Shown here: in pieces, positions 1 to 8,386 of the stretch | Numbering within the stretch: position 1 is the first letter of the stretch | Layout: every line of letters starts with the position of its first letter | DNA from: Pelomonas sp. CA6 | GTDB taxonomy: Bacteria > Pseudomonadota > Gammaproteobacteria > Burkholderiales > Burkholderiaceae_C | Length of the DNA: 64,000 bases | Direction: 5' to 3' | NCBI RefSeq assembly: GCF_022549225.1 | Contig: NZ_JAKZFD010000001.1 | Coordinates: forward strand, 372,001 to 436,000 | Program-made: the position numbers and the translations under genes | The notes under the pieces: model-generated | Told to the model about the DNA's origin: nothing | Database searches by the model: none | What the model saw: the letters and a program-made list of their open reading frames with translations, nothing else

Positions 1-525
1 GCTGTTGCGGGTGTGGCCGGCCAGACCGGTGCGCGTCGCATAGGCGCGCACGCGCTGCGGATCGTCGCTGGCCAGGAACAGCTTGCCGACCGAGGTCAGG
101 TGCAGCGGCGCCCGCCCGCCGACCGCGCGCACCACCTGCATGCCGGAGCGCTCGCTGTAGGTTCGTTCGATATAGACGATCTCGTCGCCCTGGCGCACCG
201 AGAGGTTGACGGGCTGGTGCGTCAGCTTGTGCAGCTCGCGCATCGGGCCGATGGCCGCCTCGCGAACGTCCAGCCTGGCCTTGACCAGGTTGCCCAGTTC
301 CAGCAGACGCATGCCCAACCGGTAACTGCCGGCCTCGGGGCGATCGACGAAGCGGCCCAGCGCAAGGTCGTTCAGGATGCGGTGCGCGGTGGATGGATGC
401 AGACCTGTGCTTTCGCTGATCTGCTTCAGCGAGACCGGATCCTGGTGCTGGGCCAGCACATCCAGCAGGGAGAACATCCGCTCCAGGACCTGGATGGCGG
501 GGGCTTGGAGCTCCGACGATTTCAT
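1..525 (-). CDS. IclR-family transcriptional regulator (C-terminus cut by window edge)
   Basis: The frame is open from an ATG at 523-525 down to base 1, giving 175 residues without a stop, so the 3' end lies outside the window. Residues about 10-75 read as a winged helix-turn-helix of the IclR type (LKQISESTGLHPSTAHRIL, then LGRFVDRPEAGSYRLGMRLL). They are followed by the start of the effector-binding domain (RELHKLTHQPVNLSVRQGDE, VYIERTYSERSGMQVVRAVG, then APLHLTSVGKLFLA), an arrangement typical of IclR/KdgR/PobR proteins. Such proteins usually regulate small-molecule catabolism and often their own gene. The ligand and targets cannot be told from this fragment. The hpn genes upstream lie on the same strand but 127 bases away, so operon membership is not implied. 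Confidence 0.88.
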   Translation of the reverse strand, partial: MKSSELQAPAIQVLERMFSLLDVLAQHQDPVSLKQISESTGLHPSTAHRILNDLALGRFVDRPEAGSYRLGMRLLELGNLVKARLDVREAAIGPMRELHKLTHQPVNLSVRQGDEIVYIERTYSERSGMQVVRAVGGRAPLHLTSVGKLFLASDDPQRVRAYATRTGLAGHTRNS

Positions 526-652
526 GGTGAGGGATTGTGGAGGATGCGGGTCAGTTTTGCATGGCGAAATTAAGCGGGCGAGGCAGACCGTCGCTCCTGC
601 CCATCACCGGGGCTGACCCCGCGTCTGGTTCCAGATCCTGAAATGCCACCGC
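526..652. other. gap between hpnE stop and IclR-type gene start
   Basis: These 127 bases separate two minus-strand genes. They must hold the promoter of the IclR-type gene if it is transcribed alone. An A/T-richer patch lies at about 552-573, and the short inverted repeat GGGGCTGACCCC lies at about 608-619. I see no T-tract terminator and no convincing -35/-10 pair. Confidence 0.4.
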
Positions 653-1954
653 TCAGCTTCGGAATGTGGGCGCTACCGTGCTTTGACCCAGCGCTGCCTC
701 AGCGGCCGCCAGCCCGGCCTTCACCGCGCCTTCCAGCGTGGCGGGATAGGGGCCCTGAACATAGTCGCCGGCGGCCCATAGGCCGGGAGCAACCCGTGCC
801 GGCGGACGTCGCAGCCCTGGCGTGCAGGAGAAGGTGGCGCGTTTCTCCGCGATCACCTGGTGGATCTGTCCGCCGTCGCCCCAGCCCAGGGCCTGTCTTG
901 CCTGATGCAGGGCGAGCCGGCTCGTGGCCTGCAGGCCGCGCTTCAGCCACGGGGCAGCTCCACTGATCACCAGGCTGAAGTGTCCGGGCGCCAGTCCCAG
1001 CTGGCCCAGGTCGAACGCGAACTGGGCCGGGGCGTCGGGCCCCTCATGCAGTGCCAGCATGGGCGCAGGCAGGCGTGCCCCAGGATGCGTCAGGTAGACG
1101 GTCACAATGGGCTCGAAGCTCAGGCCGGTGGCCTGCGCGCTCCAGGCCGGCGCCTGCGGTTGGGTCAGCCGCGCCGCCTCCTGGCTGCTGCAGCACAGCA
1201 GCACGGCGTCAAAGGGGCGCGGGTCTTCGTCGAGCAGCCAGCCGCCGGGAACGCCCGCCGGGCGCAGACCTTGCACCCGGTGGCCGCGCTGCACGACGGC
1301 ACCCTGGGCATGCAGCCAGCGCAGCGCTGGCTCGGGCAGCAAGGCGCCCAGGCCCTGACGCGGCAGCAGCAGATCCGCGCCTCCCGGCCCGCTGAACAAG
1401 GCGTCGCGCAGTACGCGCAGGAATACGGCCGCGCTGGCCCGCTCCGGCGGCGTATTCAGCGCGGCCACGCACAGCGGTGCGACGAACTCACGCCAGGGCA
1501 GCGCATGCAGGCCCTCGCAGAGGCCGGCCACGGTCATATCGTCGGCCGCATGGAAACCGCGGACACGCCAGCGGAGCAGCCGCCGCAACAGCGAGAGCCG
1601 GGCCGCCCAGGGCCAGCGCGGCGCGGTCAATACGGCGCGGGTGAAGGCCAGCGCGGTCGGACCACGGCCCAAGGCCAGGCGGTCGCCGTCGGGATAGCTC
1701 AACCGCAGCGGCAGCCGCAGCAGCAGGCGTTCGGGATCGGCGCCGACGCGGCGCATCAGCGCCAGGGTGTCGGCATAGGCACCGATCAGGATGTGCTGGC
1801 CGTTGTCCAACGAGGGCTCGCCCCCGTCCAGACTGCGCGCCCGGCCACCCGGACGGGCCGCCATCTCGTACAGGTGAACCTGGGCTCCGAGCTCGCAGGC
1901 GCGGACCGCCGCGGCGAGGCCGGCCCAGCCGCCTCCGACCACGGCCACGCGCAT
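653..1954 (-). CDS. hpnE: hydroxysqualene dehydroxylase HpnE
   Basis: FAD-dependent amine-oxidase-fold enzyme that reduces hydroxysqualene to squalene, the last step of the bacterial HpnCDE route from farnesyl diphosphate to squalene for hopanoids. The protein opens with a dinucleotide-binding motif (MRVAVVGGGWAGLAAAVRA). It ends with the matching FAD C-terminal signature (GLWAAGDYVQGPYPATLEGA). At 433 residues it has normal family length. I chose the ATG at 1952-1954 over the upstream candidate at 1990, because it overlaps the hpnD stop as TGATG and puts the glycine-rich motif at the N-terminus. It is the last gene of a three-gene overlapping operon. No squalene-hopene cyclase is in the window. 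Confidence 0.93.
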   Translation of the reverse strand: MRVAVVGGGWAGLAAAVRACELGAQVHLYEMAARPGGRARSLDGGEPSLDNGQHILIGAYADTLALMRRVGADPERLLLRLPLRLSYPDGDRLALGRGPTALAFTRAVLTAPRWPWAARLSLLRRLLRWRVRGFHAADDMTVAGLCEGLHALPWREFVAPLCVAALNTPPERASAAVFLRVLRDALFSGPGGADLLLPRQGLGALLPEPALRWLHAQGAVVQRGHRVQGLRPAGVPGGWLLDEDPRPFDAVLLCCSSQEAARLTQPQAPAWSAQATGLSFEPIVTVYLTHPGARLPAPMLALHEGPDAPAQFAFDLGQLGLAPGHFSLVISGAAPWLKRGLQATSRLALHQARQALGWGDGGQIHQVIAEKRATFSCTPGLRRPPARVAPGLWAAGDYVQGPYPATLEGAVKAGLAAAEAALGQSTVAPTFRS

Positions 1955-2802
1955 CAGCGGCCCCGCCAGTTGGTGCGCATCGCGATCCACAGCTTGCGCA
2001 GCGGGGTCAGCGCGATGCGTTGATGCAGCACCTGAAAGTTCTCCGCCTCGATCTCGCGCAGCAGCGTGCGATAGATGTTGGCCATCATCAGCCCCGGCTT
2101 CTGGGCCTTGCGGTCCACCTCGGGCAGCAGGGCCATGGCCTGGTCGTACAGGCCGTGGGCGCGTTGGGCCTGGAACTGCATCAGCCGCGTGAAACGTTCG
2201 CTGTAGCCCCAGGGCGCCTGGCGTTGGAGGATTTCGTGGGCCTTGACGTCGAACTGCTGCAGTTCGCTGACCGGCAGATAGATGCGACCGCGGCGCGCAT
2301 CGTCGCCCACGTCACGGATGATGTTGGTCAACTGCAGCGCCAGGCCCAGCGTGTGGGCATAGGCGAGGGTTGCGGGGTCGTGACGGCCGAAGATGCTCGA
2401 AGCCACCTCGCCCACCACCCCCGCCACCAGGTGGCAATAGCGTTGCAGGCCCGCGAAGTCCAGGTAGCGGGTCTGGTCCAGATCCATCTGGCAGCCTTCG
2501 ATCACCGCCTGCAGATGCGTCTCGCGGATGTCGAAGGTGGCGCAATGCGGCATCAGCGCCAGCATCACCGGATGCTGAGGCTTGCCCGCGAAGGCGGCCG
2601 CCACTTCCTTGCGCCACCAGGCCAGTTTGGTGGCAGCGACGCCCGGGTCCTGCACCTCGTCCACCACGTCGTCCACTTCACGGCAGAAGGCGTAGAAGGC
2701 GGTGATGGCGGCGCGGCGTGGCGGCGTCAGAAAGAGAAAGGCGTAGTAGAAGCTGGAGCCGCTCTGCGCGGCCTTCTGCTGCACGTATTGCTCGGGCGTC
2801 AT
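1954..2802 (-). CDS. hpnD: presqualene diphosphate synthase HpnD
   Basis: Trans-isoprenyl diphosphate synthase of the squalene/phytoene synthase fold. It condenses two farnesyl diphosphates into presqualene diphosphate, which HpnC converts to hydroxysqualene. Both aspartate-rich Mg-binding motifs are visible: CREVDDVVDE at residues 40-49 and IIRDVGDDARRGRIYLP near 161-177. The length of 282 residues is usual. The start at 2802 overlaps the hpnC stop by four bases (ATGA) and the stop overlaps hpnE (TGATG), so all three genes should be translationally coupled. The gene could be confused with phytoene synthase, but the HpnC-HpnD-HpnE order settles the assignment. Confidence 0.93.
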   Translation of the reverse strand: MTPEQYVQQKAAQSGSSFYYAFLFLTPPRRAAITAFYAFCREVDDVVDEVQDPGVAATKLAWWRKEVAAAFAGKPQHPVMLALMPHCATFDIRETHLQAVIEGCQMDLDQTRYLDFAGLQRYCHLVAGVVGEVASSIFGRHDPATLAYAHTLGLALQLTNIIRDVGDDARRGRIYLPVSELQQFDVKAHEILQRQAPWGYSERFTRLMQFQAQRAHGLYDQAMALLPEVDRKAQKPGLMMANIYRTLLREIEAENFQVLHQRIALTPLRKLWIAMRTNWRGR

Positions 2803-3668
2803 CGGGAGGCTCCCGCAGCGGCGGCGGCCACGCTGCTGGGCATGCGCCAGGCGCGCCAGAGCAGGGCGGGGACATCGGACGCGCCAACCGTGGGGCGTCC
2901 AAGCAGGGCAGCGAACTGCATGGTTTCGAGTTTGTCCAGGATGCGCAGGCCGCCTTGTACCACCAAGCGCAGCTCCCAGCCCGCGCGCCCTGGAATGCGA
3001 TGCACCAGCGGCGCACCTTCATGCATCAGCGCTCGGGCCCATGCACACAGTTCGCGTACCAGGGCGCGTGCCGCCGGGGAGTCCTGCCGGCGCAGCAGCG
3101 CGTCGCGCGTCAGCCCCTGCCGCGACAGGTCCTCCAGCGGTGCATACACCCGCCCGCGCGGCCCGTCCACGCTGAGGTCCTGCCAGAAGTTGATCAGCTG
3201 CAGCGCCGAGCAGATGGCGTCCGACTGGCGCAGAGCCTGCGCATCGTCGATGCCGTACAGATGCAGCAGCAGGCGACCCACTGGGTTGGCCGACCGGCTG
3301 CAGTAGTCCAGCAGCTCGGCACGGGTGTCGTAGCTGTGGCGGGTCAGGTCCTGCTCGAACGCGTCGAGCAGGGCCTCCAGCAGCGGCAGGGGCAGCCGAT
3401 ATTGGGAAAGAGCCGGTGCCAGCCGCTGGAAGACCGCCCCCGCCCAGCGCGGGGACGGCGGCCGCCCGGCGGCGATCGCATGGAGGTCTTGCCGATAACT
3501 GCGCAGATCGCCCAGGCGTTGCGCGGGCGTGGCATTGCCTTCGTCGGCCAGGTCGTCGGCGTGGCGGGCGAAATGGTAGATCGCAACAATGGCCGGCCTC
3601 AGCGCGGGTGGGCTCAACCAGGAGGCGACCGGAAAATTCTCGTAGTGCTCTATGCTCACGGCCGGCAT
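2799..3668 (-). CDS. hpnC: squalene synthase HpnC (hydroxysqualene synthase)
   Basis: Second squalene/phytoene-synthase-fold enzyme of the HpnCDE pathway; it turns presqualene diphosphate into hydroxysqualene. The first aspartate motif is HADDLADE at about residues 36-43, and the second is NFWQDLSVD near residue 160. An open frame reaches 3737, but the family normally starts just before the EHYENFPVASWL segment, so I chose the ATG at 3666-3668, giving 289 residues. It is the first gene of the operon. Its promoter must lie in the 153-base divergent region shared with the efflux genes. Confidence 0.92.
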   Translation of the reverse strand: MPAVSIEHYENFPVASWLSPPALRPAIVAIYHFARHADDLADEGNATPAQRLGDLRSYRQDLHAIAAGRPPSPRWAGAVFQRLAPALSQYRLPLPLLEALLDAFEQDLTRHSYDTRAELLDYCSRSANPVGRLLLHLYGIDDAQALRQSDAICSALQLINFWQDLSVDGPRGRVYAPLEDLSRQGLTRDALLRRQDSPAARALVRELCAWARALMHEGAPLVHRIPGRAGWELRLVVQGGLRILDKLETMQFAALLGRPTVGASDVPALLWRAWRMPSSVAAAAAGASR

Positions 3669-3709
3669 TGTGTGCGTTTTGTGTGGTCCTTTACGCGCAG
3701 CCCAGGTGT

Positions 3710-3752
3710 TTGACAGGCTTGTACGCGCTGAATACATTACTGACCGGTCAGT
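3710..3752 (+). promoter_or_regulatory. sigma70-type promoter of the RND pump with a perfect 14-bp operator-like palindrome
   Basis: A consensus -35 box TTGACA (3710-3715), a 17-base spacer and a -10 box TACATT (3733-3738) form the best promoter in the window. Directly after the -10, at 3739-3752, lies the perfect palindrome ACTGACCGGTCAGT, which would cover the expected start of transcription near 3745. Palindromes of this size on the start site of RND operons are typical of TetR-family (AcrR/MexR-like in role) repressors. No TetR gene is in the window, so the regulator would act from elsewhere; that link is inference. Confidence 0.7.
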
Positions 3753-3821
3753 CAGTTAGCGAACAACAACAGGAGCCTGGGCCCCGAACGGTGGTGGCGG
3801 CGGGCTCGCGGAGTGCCTCTT

Positions 3822-4988
3822 ATGCCCCAGCTGTCCTTTGTCCCCCGCTCCTCGCGGCCGCTTGGTCCGTATCGCGATTCAACGGCCCTTGGTCGTCGGC
3901 ATGGTGCCGGTTTTCTCGGTGGCCTGGGGCTGGCGGTGGCCTTGTTGCTGGCGGGCTGCGGCAAGCAGGCCCCGGCGCCGGAGCCTGAGCGCTATGTCCG
4001 CACCCAGGTGCTGGGTGCACAGGACAGCGTGCTCGTCAAGGAATTCGCCGGCGAGGTCAAGGCCCGGGTGGAGTCGCGCCTGGCCTTCCGCGTCGGCGGC
4101 AAGGTGCTCAAGCGGCAGGTCAACCTGGGCGAGGTGGTGCGGCCCGGTCAGGTGCTGGCGCAACTGGACAGTCAGGATCTGCTGCTGGGTCAGGAGGCGG
4201 CCAAGGCCGCGATGCAGGCGGCGCGGGTGAACCGTGACACGCTGGGCAGCGAATACAAGCGCTTCATCGAGCTGAAGCAGCAGGGCTTTATCAGCGCGGC
4301 CGAGCTGGAGCGGCGCGAGAACGCGTTCAAGGCGGCGCAGGCGCAGCTGGAACAGGCCCGCGCGCAAGCCGATGTGCAGATCAACCAGGCCGGCTATGCG
4401 CTGCTGCGTGCCGATGCGCCGGGTGTCGTGACCGGTGTCGACGCGGAGCCCGGCATGGTCGTCGGGGCCGGAACGCCCATCGTGCGCGTGGCCCATGACG
4501 GGCCGCGGGACATTCATTTCTCGGTGCCCGAAAACCAGCTGACCCAGTTCCGCGCCGCCGCGGGAGAAAAGGGGGCGCTGCGGGTCAAGCTGTGGGGCCA
4601 CGACGGCGAGCCCGTCGATGCGACGGTGCGCGAACTGTCGGCCGCCGCCGATCCGGTCACGCGCACTTTCCTGGTCAAGGCCGAGGCCCAGGGTCTGGAT
4701 GCACGGCTGGGCCAGACGGCCACCGTGCTGCTGCGCCAGCAGCGCAAGGAGTCGGCAATCAAGCTGCCCTTGTCCGCGGTGATGGAGGTGCAGGGCCGGA
4801 CCTCGGCGTGGGTGCTGGACCCGCAGAGCATGACGGTCAAGCCCGTACCGGTGACCGTGGCAGGTGCCGACGGCAACGAGGTCGTCGTGTCCCAGGGGTT
4901 GCAGCCCGGGCAGGAAATTGTGACCGCTGGCGTGCACGTGCTGACGCCGGGCCAGAAGGTCAAACGCTACCAGCAGGCCGCGCGCTGA
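3822..4988 (+). CDS. RND efflux periplasmic adaptor lipoprotein (membrane fusion protein)
   Basis: Adaptor that bridges the inner-membrane RND pump to an outer-membrane channel. A hydrophobic signal segment ends in a lipobox (LLLAGC, Cys46 from this start), so it is probably an inner-membrane-anchored lipoprotein. A biotinyl-lipoyl-like segment (VGGKVLKRQVNLGEVVRPGQVLAQLD) follows, then a helical hairpin (about 100-160) and beta-barrel domains, as in the AcrA/MexA/HlyD_D23 group. A GTG at 3813 is also in frame. I prefer the ATG at 3822 because GGAG at 3810-3813 sits eight bases upstream of it. The pump gene begins 10 bases downstream. No outer-membrane factor gene follows. Confidence 0.9.
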   Translation: MPQLSFVPRSSRPLGPYRDSTALGRRHGAGFLGGLGLAVALLLAGCGKQAPAPEPERYVRTQVLGAQDSVLVKEFAGEVKARVESRLAFRVGGKVLKRQVNLGEVVRPGQVLAQLDSQDLLLGQEAAKAAMQAARVNRDTLGSEYKRFIELKQQGFISAAELERRENAFKAAQAQLEQARAQADVQINQAGYALLRADAPGVVTGVDAEPGMVVGAGTPIVRVAHDGPRDIHFSVPENQLTQFRAAAGEKGALRVKLWGHDGEPVDATVRELSAAADPVTRTFLVKAEAQGLDARLGQTATVLLRQQRKESAIKLPLSAVMEVQGRTSAWVLDPQSMTVKPVPVTVAGADGNEVVVSQGLQPGQEIVTAGVHVLTPGQKVKRYQQAAR

Positions 4989-4998
4989 GGTTGCCGCC

Positions 4999-7900
4999 AT
5001 GAGCACGCAGAACAGCCATTCGGGCTTCAATCTCTCACGCTGGGCGCTGGAGCATCCCGCGCTGACGCGCTACCTGATGGTGGTGCTGATGGTGATGGGA
5101 TTCGCCACCTATTTCCAGCTGGGACAGGACGAGGATCCTCCGTTCACCTTCCGCATCATGGTGATCCAGGCCTTCTGGCCGGGTGCCACGCCGCAGCAGA
5201 TGGCCGAGCAGGTGTCCGACAAGATCGAGCGCACGCTGCAGGAGGTGCCGCATGCGGACAAGATTCGCAGCTTCACCAAGCCCGGTGAGTCGCTGATCCT
5301 GTTCCAGCTCAAGGACAGCACGCCGGCCAAGGAGGTGGCGGGCACTTGGTACCAGGTGCGCAAAAAAGTCGGAGACATGCGCTACACGCTGCCACAAGGC
5401 GTGCAGGGCCCCATCTTCAACGATGACTTTGGCGACGTGTACGGCTCCATCTACGCACTGTCGGCCGATGGATTCAGCCAGGAGGAACTGCGCCAGCATG
5501 CCGAGAAGGTGCGCTCGGAGCTGCTGCGCGTGCCCGATGTGGCCAAGGTCGAGCTGTTCGGGGTGCAGGCCGAAAAACTCTTCATCGAGATCTCGCAGAA
5601 GCGACTCGCCGAGCTGGGGCTGGACTTCAACCAGGTGATCGGCCAGCTCAATGCGCAAAACGCGGTGGAGGGGGCGGGCGTGCTGGACGCGTCGGCCGGC
5701 AATCTGCAGGTGCGGGTCAAGGGGCAGCTCACCTCGGTGGAAGCGCTGCGCCAGCTGCCCATCCGCGCGACCAATCCCGCCACCGGCCAAGCCAGCAGTC
5801 TGCGTCTGGCCGACATCGCCAGCATCACGCGCGGCTATGCCGACCCGGCCACCGTGATGGTGCGCCACCAGGGCAAGCAGGTGGTGGCCCTGGGTATTTC
5901 GATGAGCAAGGGCGGCGACATCATCGCGATGGGCAAGGCCCTGCGTCAGTCCGTCGCCGGCGTCCAGTCCTCGCTGCCAGCGGGGCTGGAGCTGTCGCAG
6001 ATCCAGGACCAGCCGCAGGCCGTGTCGCGCTCGGTGGGCGAGTTCGTTCAGGTATTGATCGAGGCCATCGTCGTCGTGCTGGCGGTCAGCTTCATCAGCC
6101 TGGGTCTGCACACGCGCCCGCTGCGCATCGACATCTGGCCGGGCCTGGTGGTGGCGATCACCATCCCGCTCGTGTTGGCGATCACCTTCGTCACCATGTT
6201 CTATTGGGGCGTGGGCCTGCACAAGATCTCGCTGGGTTCGCTGATCATCGCGCTGGGCCTGCTGGTGGACGACGCGATCATCGCGGTCGAGATGATGGTG
6301 CGCAAGCTGGAGGAGGGCTATGACAAGCTCCATGCCGCCACCTACGCCTACGACGTCACCGCGATGCCCATGCTGACCGGCACGCTGATCACCGCGGTGG
6401 GCTTCCTGCCCATCGGCTTGGCGCGTTCGGCCACGGGCGAGTACACCTTCGCGATCTTCGCGGTGACAGCCGCGGCGCTGGTGATCTCGTGGGTGGTGTC
6501 GGTGTACTTCGTGCCCTACCTCGGTGCGCTGCTGCTGCGCGTCAAGCCCCAGACCGGCGGCGAGGCCCACGAGCTGTTCGACACGCCTTTCTACAACCGC
6601 TTCCGTGCCACGGTGCGCTGGTGTGTCGAGAACCGCTGGAAGACCATTCTGGCCACTGTGGCCCTGTTCGTGCTGGGGCTGGTGGGCATGAGCCGGGTGC
6701 AGCAGCAGTTCTTCCCCGATTCCAGCCGTCCCGAGATCCTCGTGGATCTCACCCTGCCCGAGGGCTCGACGATGCGCCAGACAGAGGAGGTCGCGAAGCG
6801 CTTCGAGGCGCGCATGCTGAAGGAGCCGGGCATCCGGACCGTGAGCGCCTGGGTGGGTTCGGGCGTGCCACGCTTCTACCTGCCGCTGGACCAGATCTTC
6901 CCGGCCAGCAACGTCAGCCAGTTCATCCTGCTGCCCAAGGACCTGGGCGAGCGCGAGGCGCTGCGCAAGCGCTTGCCGGCCCTGGTGGCCACCGAGTTCC
7001 CGGAGGTGCGGGCGCGCGTGAAGCTGCTGCCCAACGGACCGCCGGTGCCCTATCCGGTGCAGTTCCGTGTCAGCGGTGCCGATCCGAAGGAAGTTCGCGT
7101 CTGGGCGGACCAGGCCAAGGAGATCCTGCGCGCCAATCCCAATATGCGCGGCGTGAATGACAACTGGAACGAGTCCATCAAGGTGCTCAAGCTGGACGTC
7201 GACCAGGACAAGGCGCGCGCGCTGGGCGTGAGCAGCCAGAGCATCGCCCAGGCCTCGCAGGTGCGCCTGTCCGGCGCCGTGGTCGGTCAGTACCGCGAAG
7301 GCGACCGCCTGATCGACATCGTGCTGCGCCAGCCGCTGGATGAGCGCAATGCGATCACCGACCTGGCCAGCGCCTATGTGCCGACCGCGACCGGCCGCGC
7401 GATCCCCCTGACGCAGATCGCCAAAGTGGACTTCGGCTGGGAGCCGGGCGTGATGCAGCGCGAGGACCGGCTCTATGCGGTCACCGTGCAGGGCGACGTC
7501 GTCGAAGGCCTGCAGGGCGCGACGGTCAGCGGGCAGATCTGGCCCGAGATGCAGAAGCTGCAGTCGCGCATGCCGCCGGGCTACCGCATCAGCATCGCCG
7601 GCGCGGTGGAGGAAAGCAGCAAGGGGCAGGGCTCCATCGCGGCTGGCGTGCCCATGATGCTGTTCATCACGTTCACGCTGCTGATGCTGCAGCTGCAGAG
7701 CTTCTCGCGCGCGATGCTGGTTTTCCTCACCGGCCCGCTGGGCATTGCCGGCGTCGCGGCCGCGCTGCTGCTGCTGAACAGGCCCTTCGGCTTTGTCGCG
7801 CTGCTGGGCGTGATCGCGCTGATGGGCATGATCCAGCGCAACTCCGTGATCTTGATCGACCAGATCGAGCAGGACCGCGCCCGCGGGGTGCCGGCTTGGT

Positions 7901-8127
7901 CGGCCATCGTCGAGGCGGCGGTGCGGCGGCTGCGGCCGATTGCGCTGACCGCAGCGGCGGCCGTGCTGGCCATGGTGCCGCTGTCGCGCAGCGTGTTCTG
8001 GGGGCCGATGGCGGTGGCCATCATGGGTGGCCTGATCGTCGCGACGGTGCTGACGCTGCTGGCGCTGCCGGCGATGTATGCGGCCTGGTTCCGCGTCGAG
8101 CGGCCCACGCAGGCCTCGCGGTTCTGA
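4999..8127 (+). CDS. RND-family multidrug efflux pump, inner-membrane permease
   Basis: Proton-driven resistance-nodulation-division transporter of 1042 residues, the standard AcrB/MexB length. The first membrane helix is at about residues 25-45. Two large periplasmic loops and two sets of helices follow. The proton-relay Asp pair is intact in GLLVDDAIIAVEMM (about residue 415). The C-terminal half ends in helices such as AAAAVLAMVPLSRSVFWGPM. It is cotranscribed with the adaptor 10 bases upstream, from the palindrome-bearing promoter. Its sequence resembles the HAE-1/AcrB-D-F group more than the heavy-metal CusA group, which would carry extra Met motifs. Substrate range cannot be read from the sequence. 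Confidence 0.94.
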   Translation: MSTQNSHSGFNLSRWALEHPALTRYLMVVLMVMGFATYFQLGQDEDPPFTFRIMVIQAFWPGATPQQMAEQVSDKIERTLQEVPHADKIRSFTKPGESLILFQLKDSTPAKEVAGTWYQVRKKVGDMRYTLPQGVQGPIFNDDFGDVYGSIYALSADGFSQEELRQHAEKVRSELLRVPDVAKVELFGVQAEKLFIEISQKRLAELGLDFNQVIGQLNAQNAVEGAGVLDASAGNLQVRVKGQLTSVEALRQLPIRATNPATGQASSLRLADIASITRGYADPATVMVRHQGKQVVALGISMSKGGDIIAMGKALRQSVAGVQSSLPAGLELSQIQDQPQAVSRSVGEFVQVLIEAIVVVLAVSFISLGLHTRPLRIDIWPGLVVAITIPLVLAITFVTMFYWGVGLHKISLGSLIIALGLLVDDAIIAVEMMVRKLEEGYDKLHAATYAYDVTAMPMLTGTLITAVGFLPIGLARSATGEYTFAIFAVTAAALVISWVVSVYFVPYLGALLLRVKPQTGGEAHELFDTPFYNRFRATVRWCVENRWKTILATVALFVLGLVGMSRVQQQFFPDSSRPEILVDLTLPEGSTMRQTEEVAKRFEARMLKEPGIRTVSAWVGSGVPRFYLPLDQIFPASNVSQFILLPKDLGEREALRKRLPALVATEFPEVRARVKLLPNGPPVPYPVQFRVSGADPKEVRVWADQAKEILRANPNMRGVNDNWNESIKVLKLDVDQDKARALGVSSQSIAQASQVRLSGAVVGQYREGDRLIDIVLRQPLDERNAITDLASAYVPTATGRAIPLTQIAKVDFGWEPGVMQREDRLYAVTVQGDVVEGLQGATVSGQIWPEMQKLQSRMPPGYRISIAGAVEESSKGQGSIAAGVPMMLFITFTLLMLQLQSFSRAMLVFLTGPLGIAGVAAALLLLNRPFGFVALLGVIALMGMIQRNSVILIDQIEQDRARGVPAWSAIVEAAVRRLRPIALTAAAAVLAMVPLSRSVFWGPMAVAIMGGLIVATVLTLLALPAMYAAWFRVERPTQASRF

Positions 8128-8299
8128 GCGTCGCGGGGCCCCGTCGCTTCGTGTGAGGTCTGCTAAGGACTCAAGAGAGTCCCGAAGCGGCTGCTTGCCT
8201 TACGGAGGAGGCGGATCTCGCTGCTAGAATCATCGGTTCGCCCAATCGGGGCTGCGCGGGTCTGTCGCTGAGGCAGCACCCGTTCAGTGCCCCGGCAAT

Positions 8300-8386
8300 G
8301 CGCGGGTGGCGAAATTGGTAGACGCACCAGGTTTAGGTCCTGACGCCAGCAATGGTGTGGGGGTTCGAGTCCCCCCCCGCGCACCA
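8300..8386 (+). tRNA. tRNA-Leu (anticodon UAG)
   Basis: The acceptor stem GCGCGGG (8300-8306) pairs with CCCGCGC (8376-8382), followed by discriminator A and an encoded CCA. The anticodon TAG lies at 8334-8336 in the loop TTTAGGT. A long class II variable arm (CGCC...GGTG) and the T-loop TTCGAGT are present. The lowest pair of the anticodon stem (27-43) is C opposite A, a mismatch that appears tolerated. It stands alone between the RND pump and tig. Confidence 0.97.

Noticed and set aside
3416-3988. Frames on the plus strand crossing the hpnC/efflux divergent region (for example 3416-3988).
   Set aside because: They run through hpnC antisense and the promoter, with no ribosome-binding site and no recognisable product.
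8300-8386. tRNA-Leu(UAG) as a decaying gene because of a C-A mismatch at the base of the anticodon stem.
   Set aside because: All other stems, the CCA, the anticodon loop and the T-arm are intact. A terminal mismatch is tolerated, and I believe similar forms occur in related bacteria.
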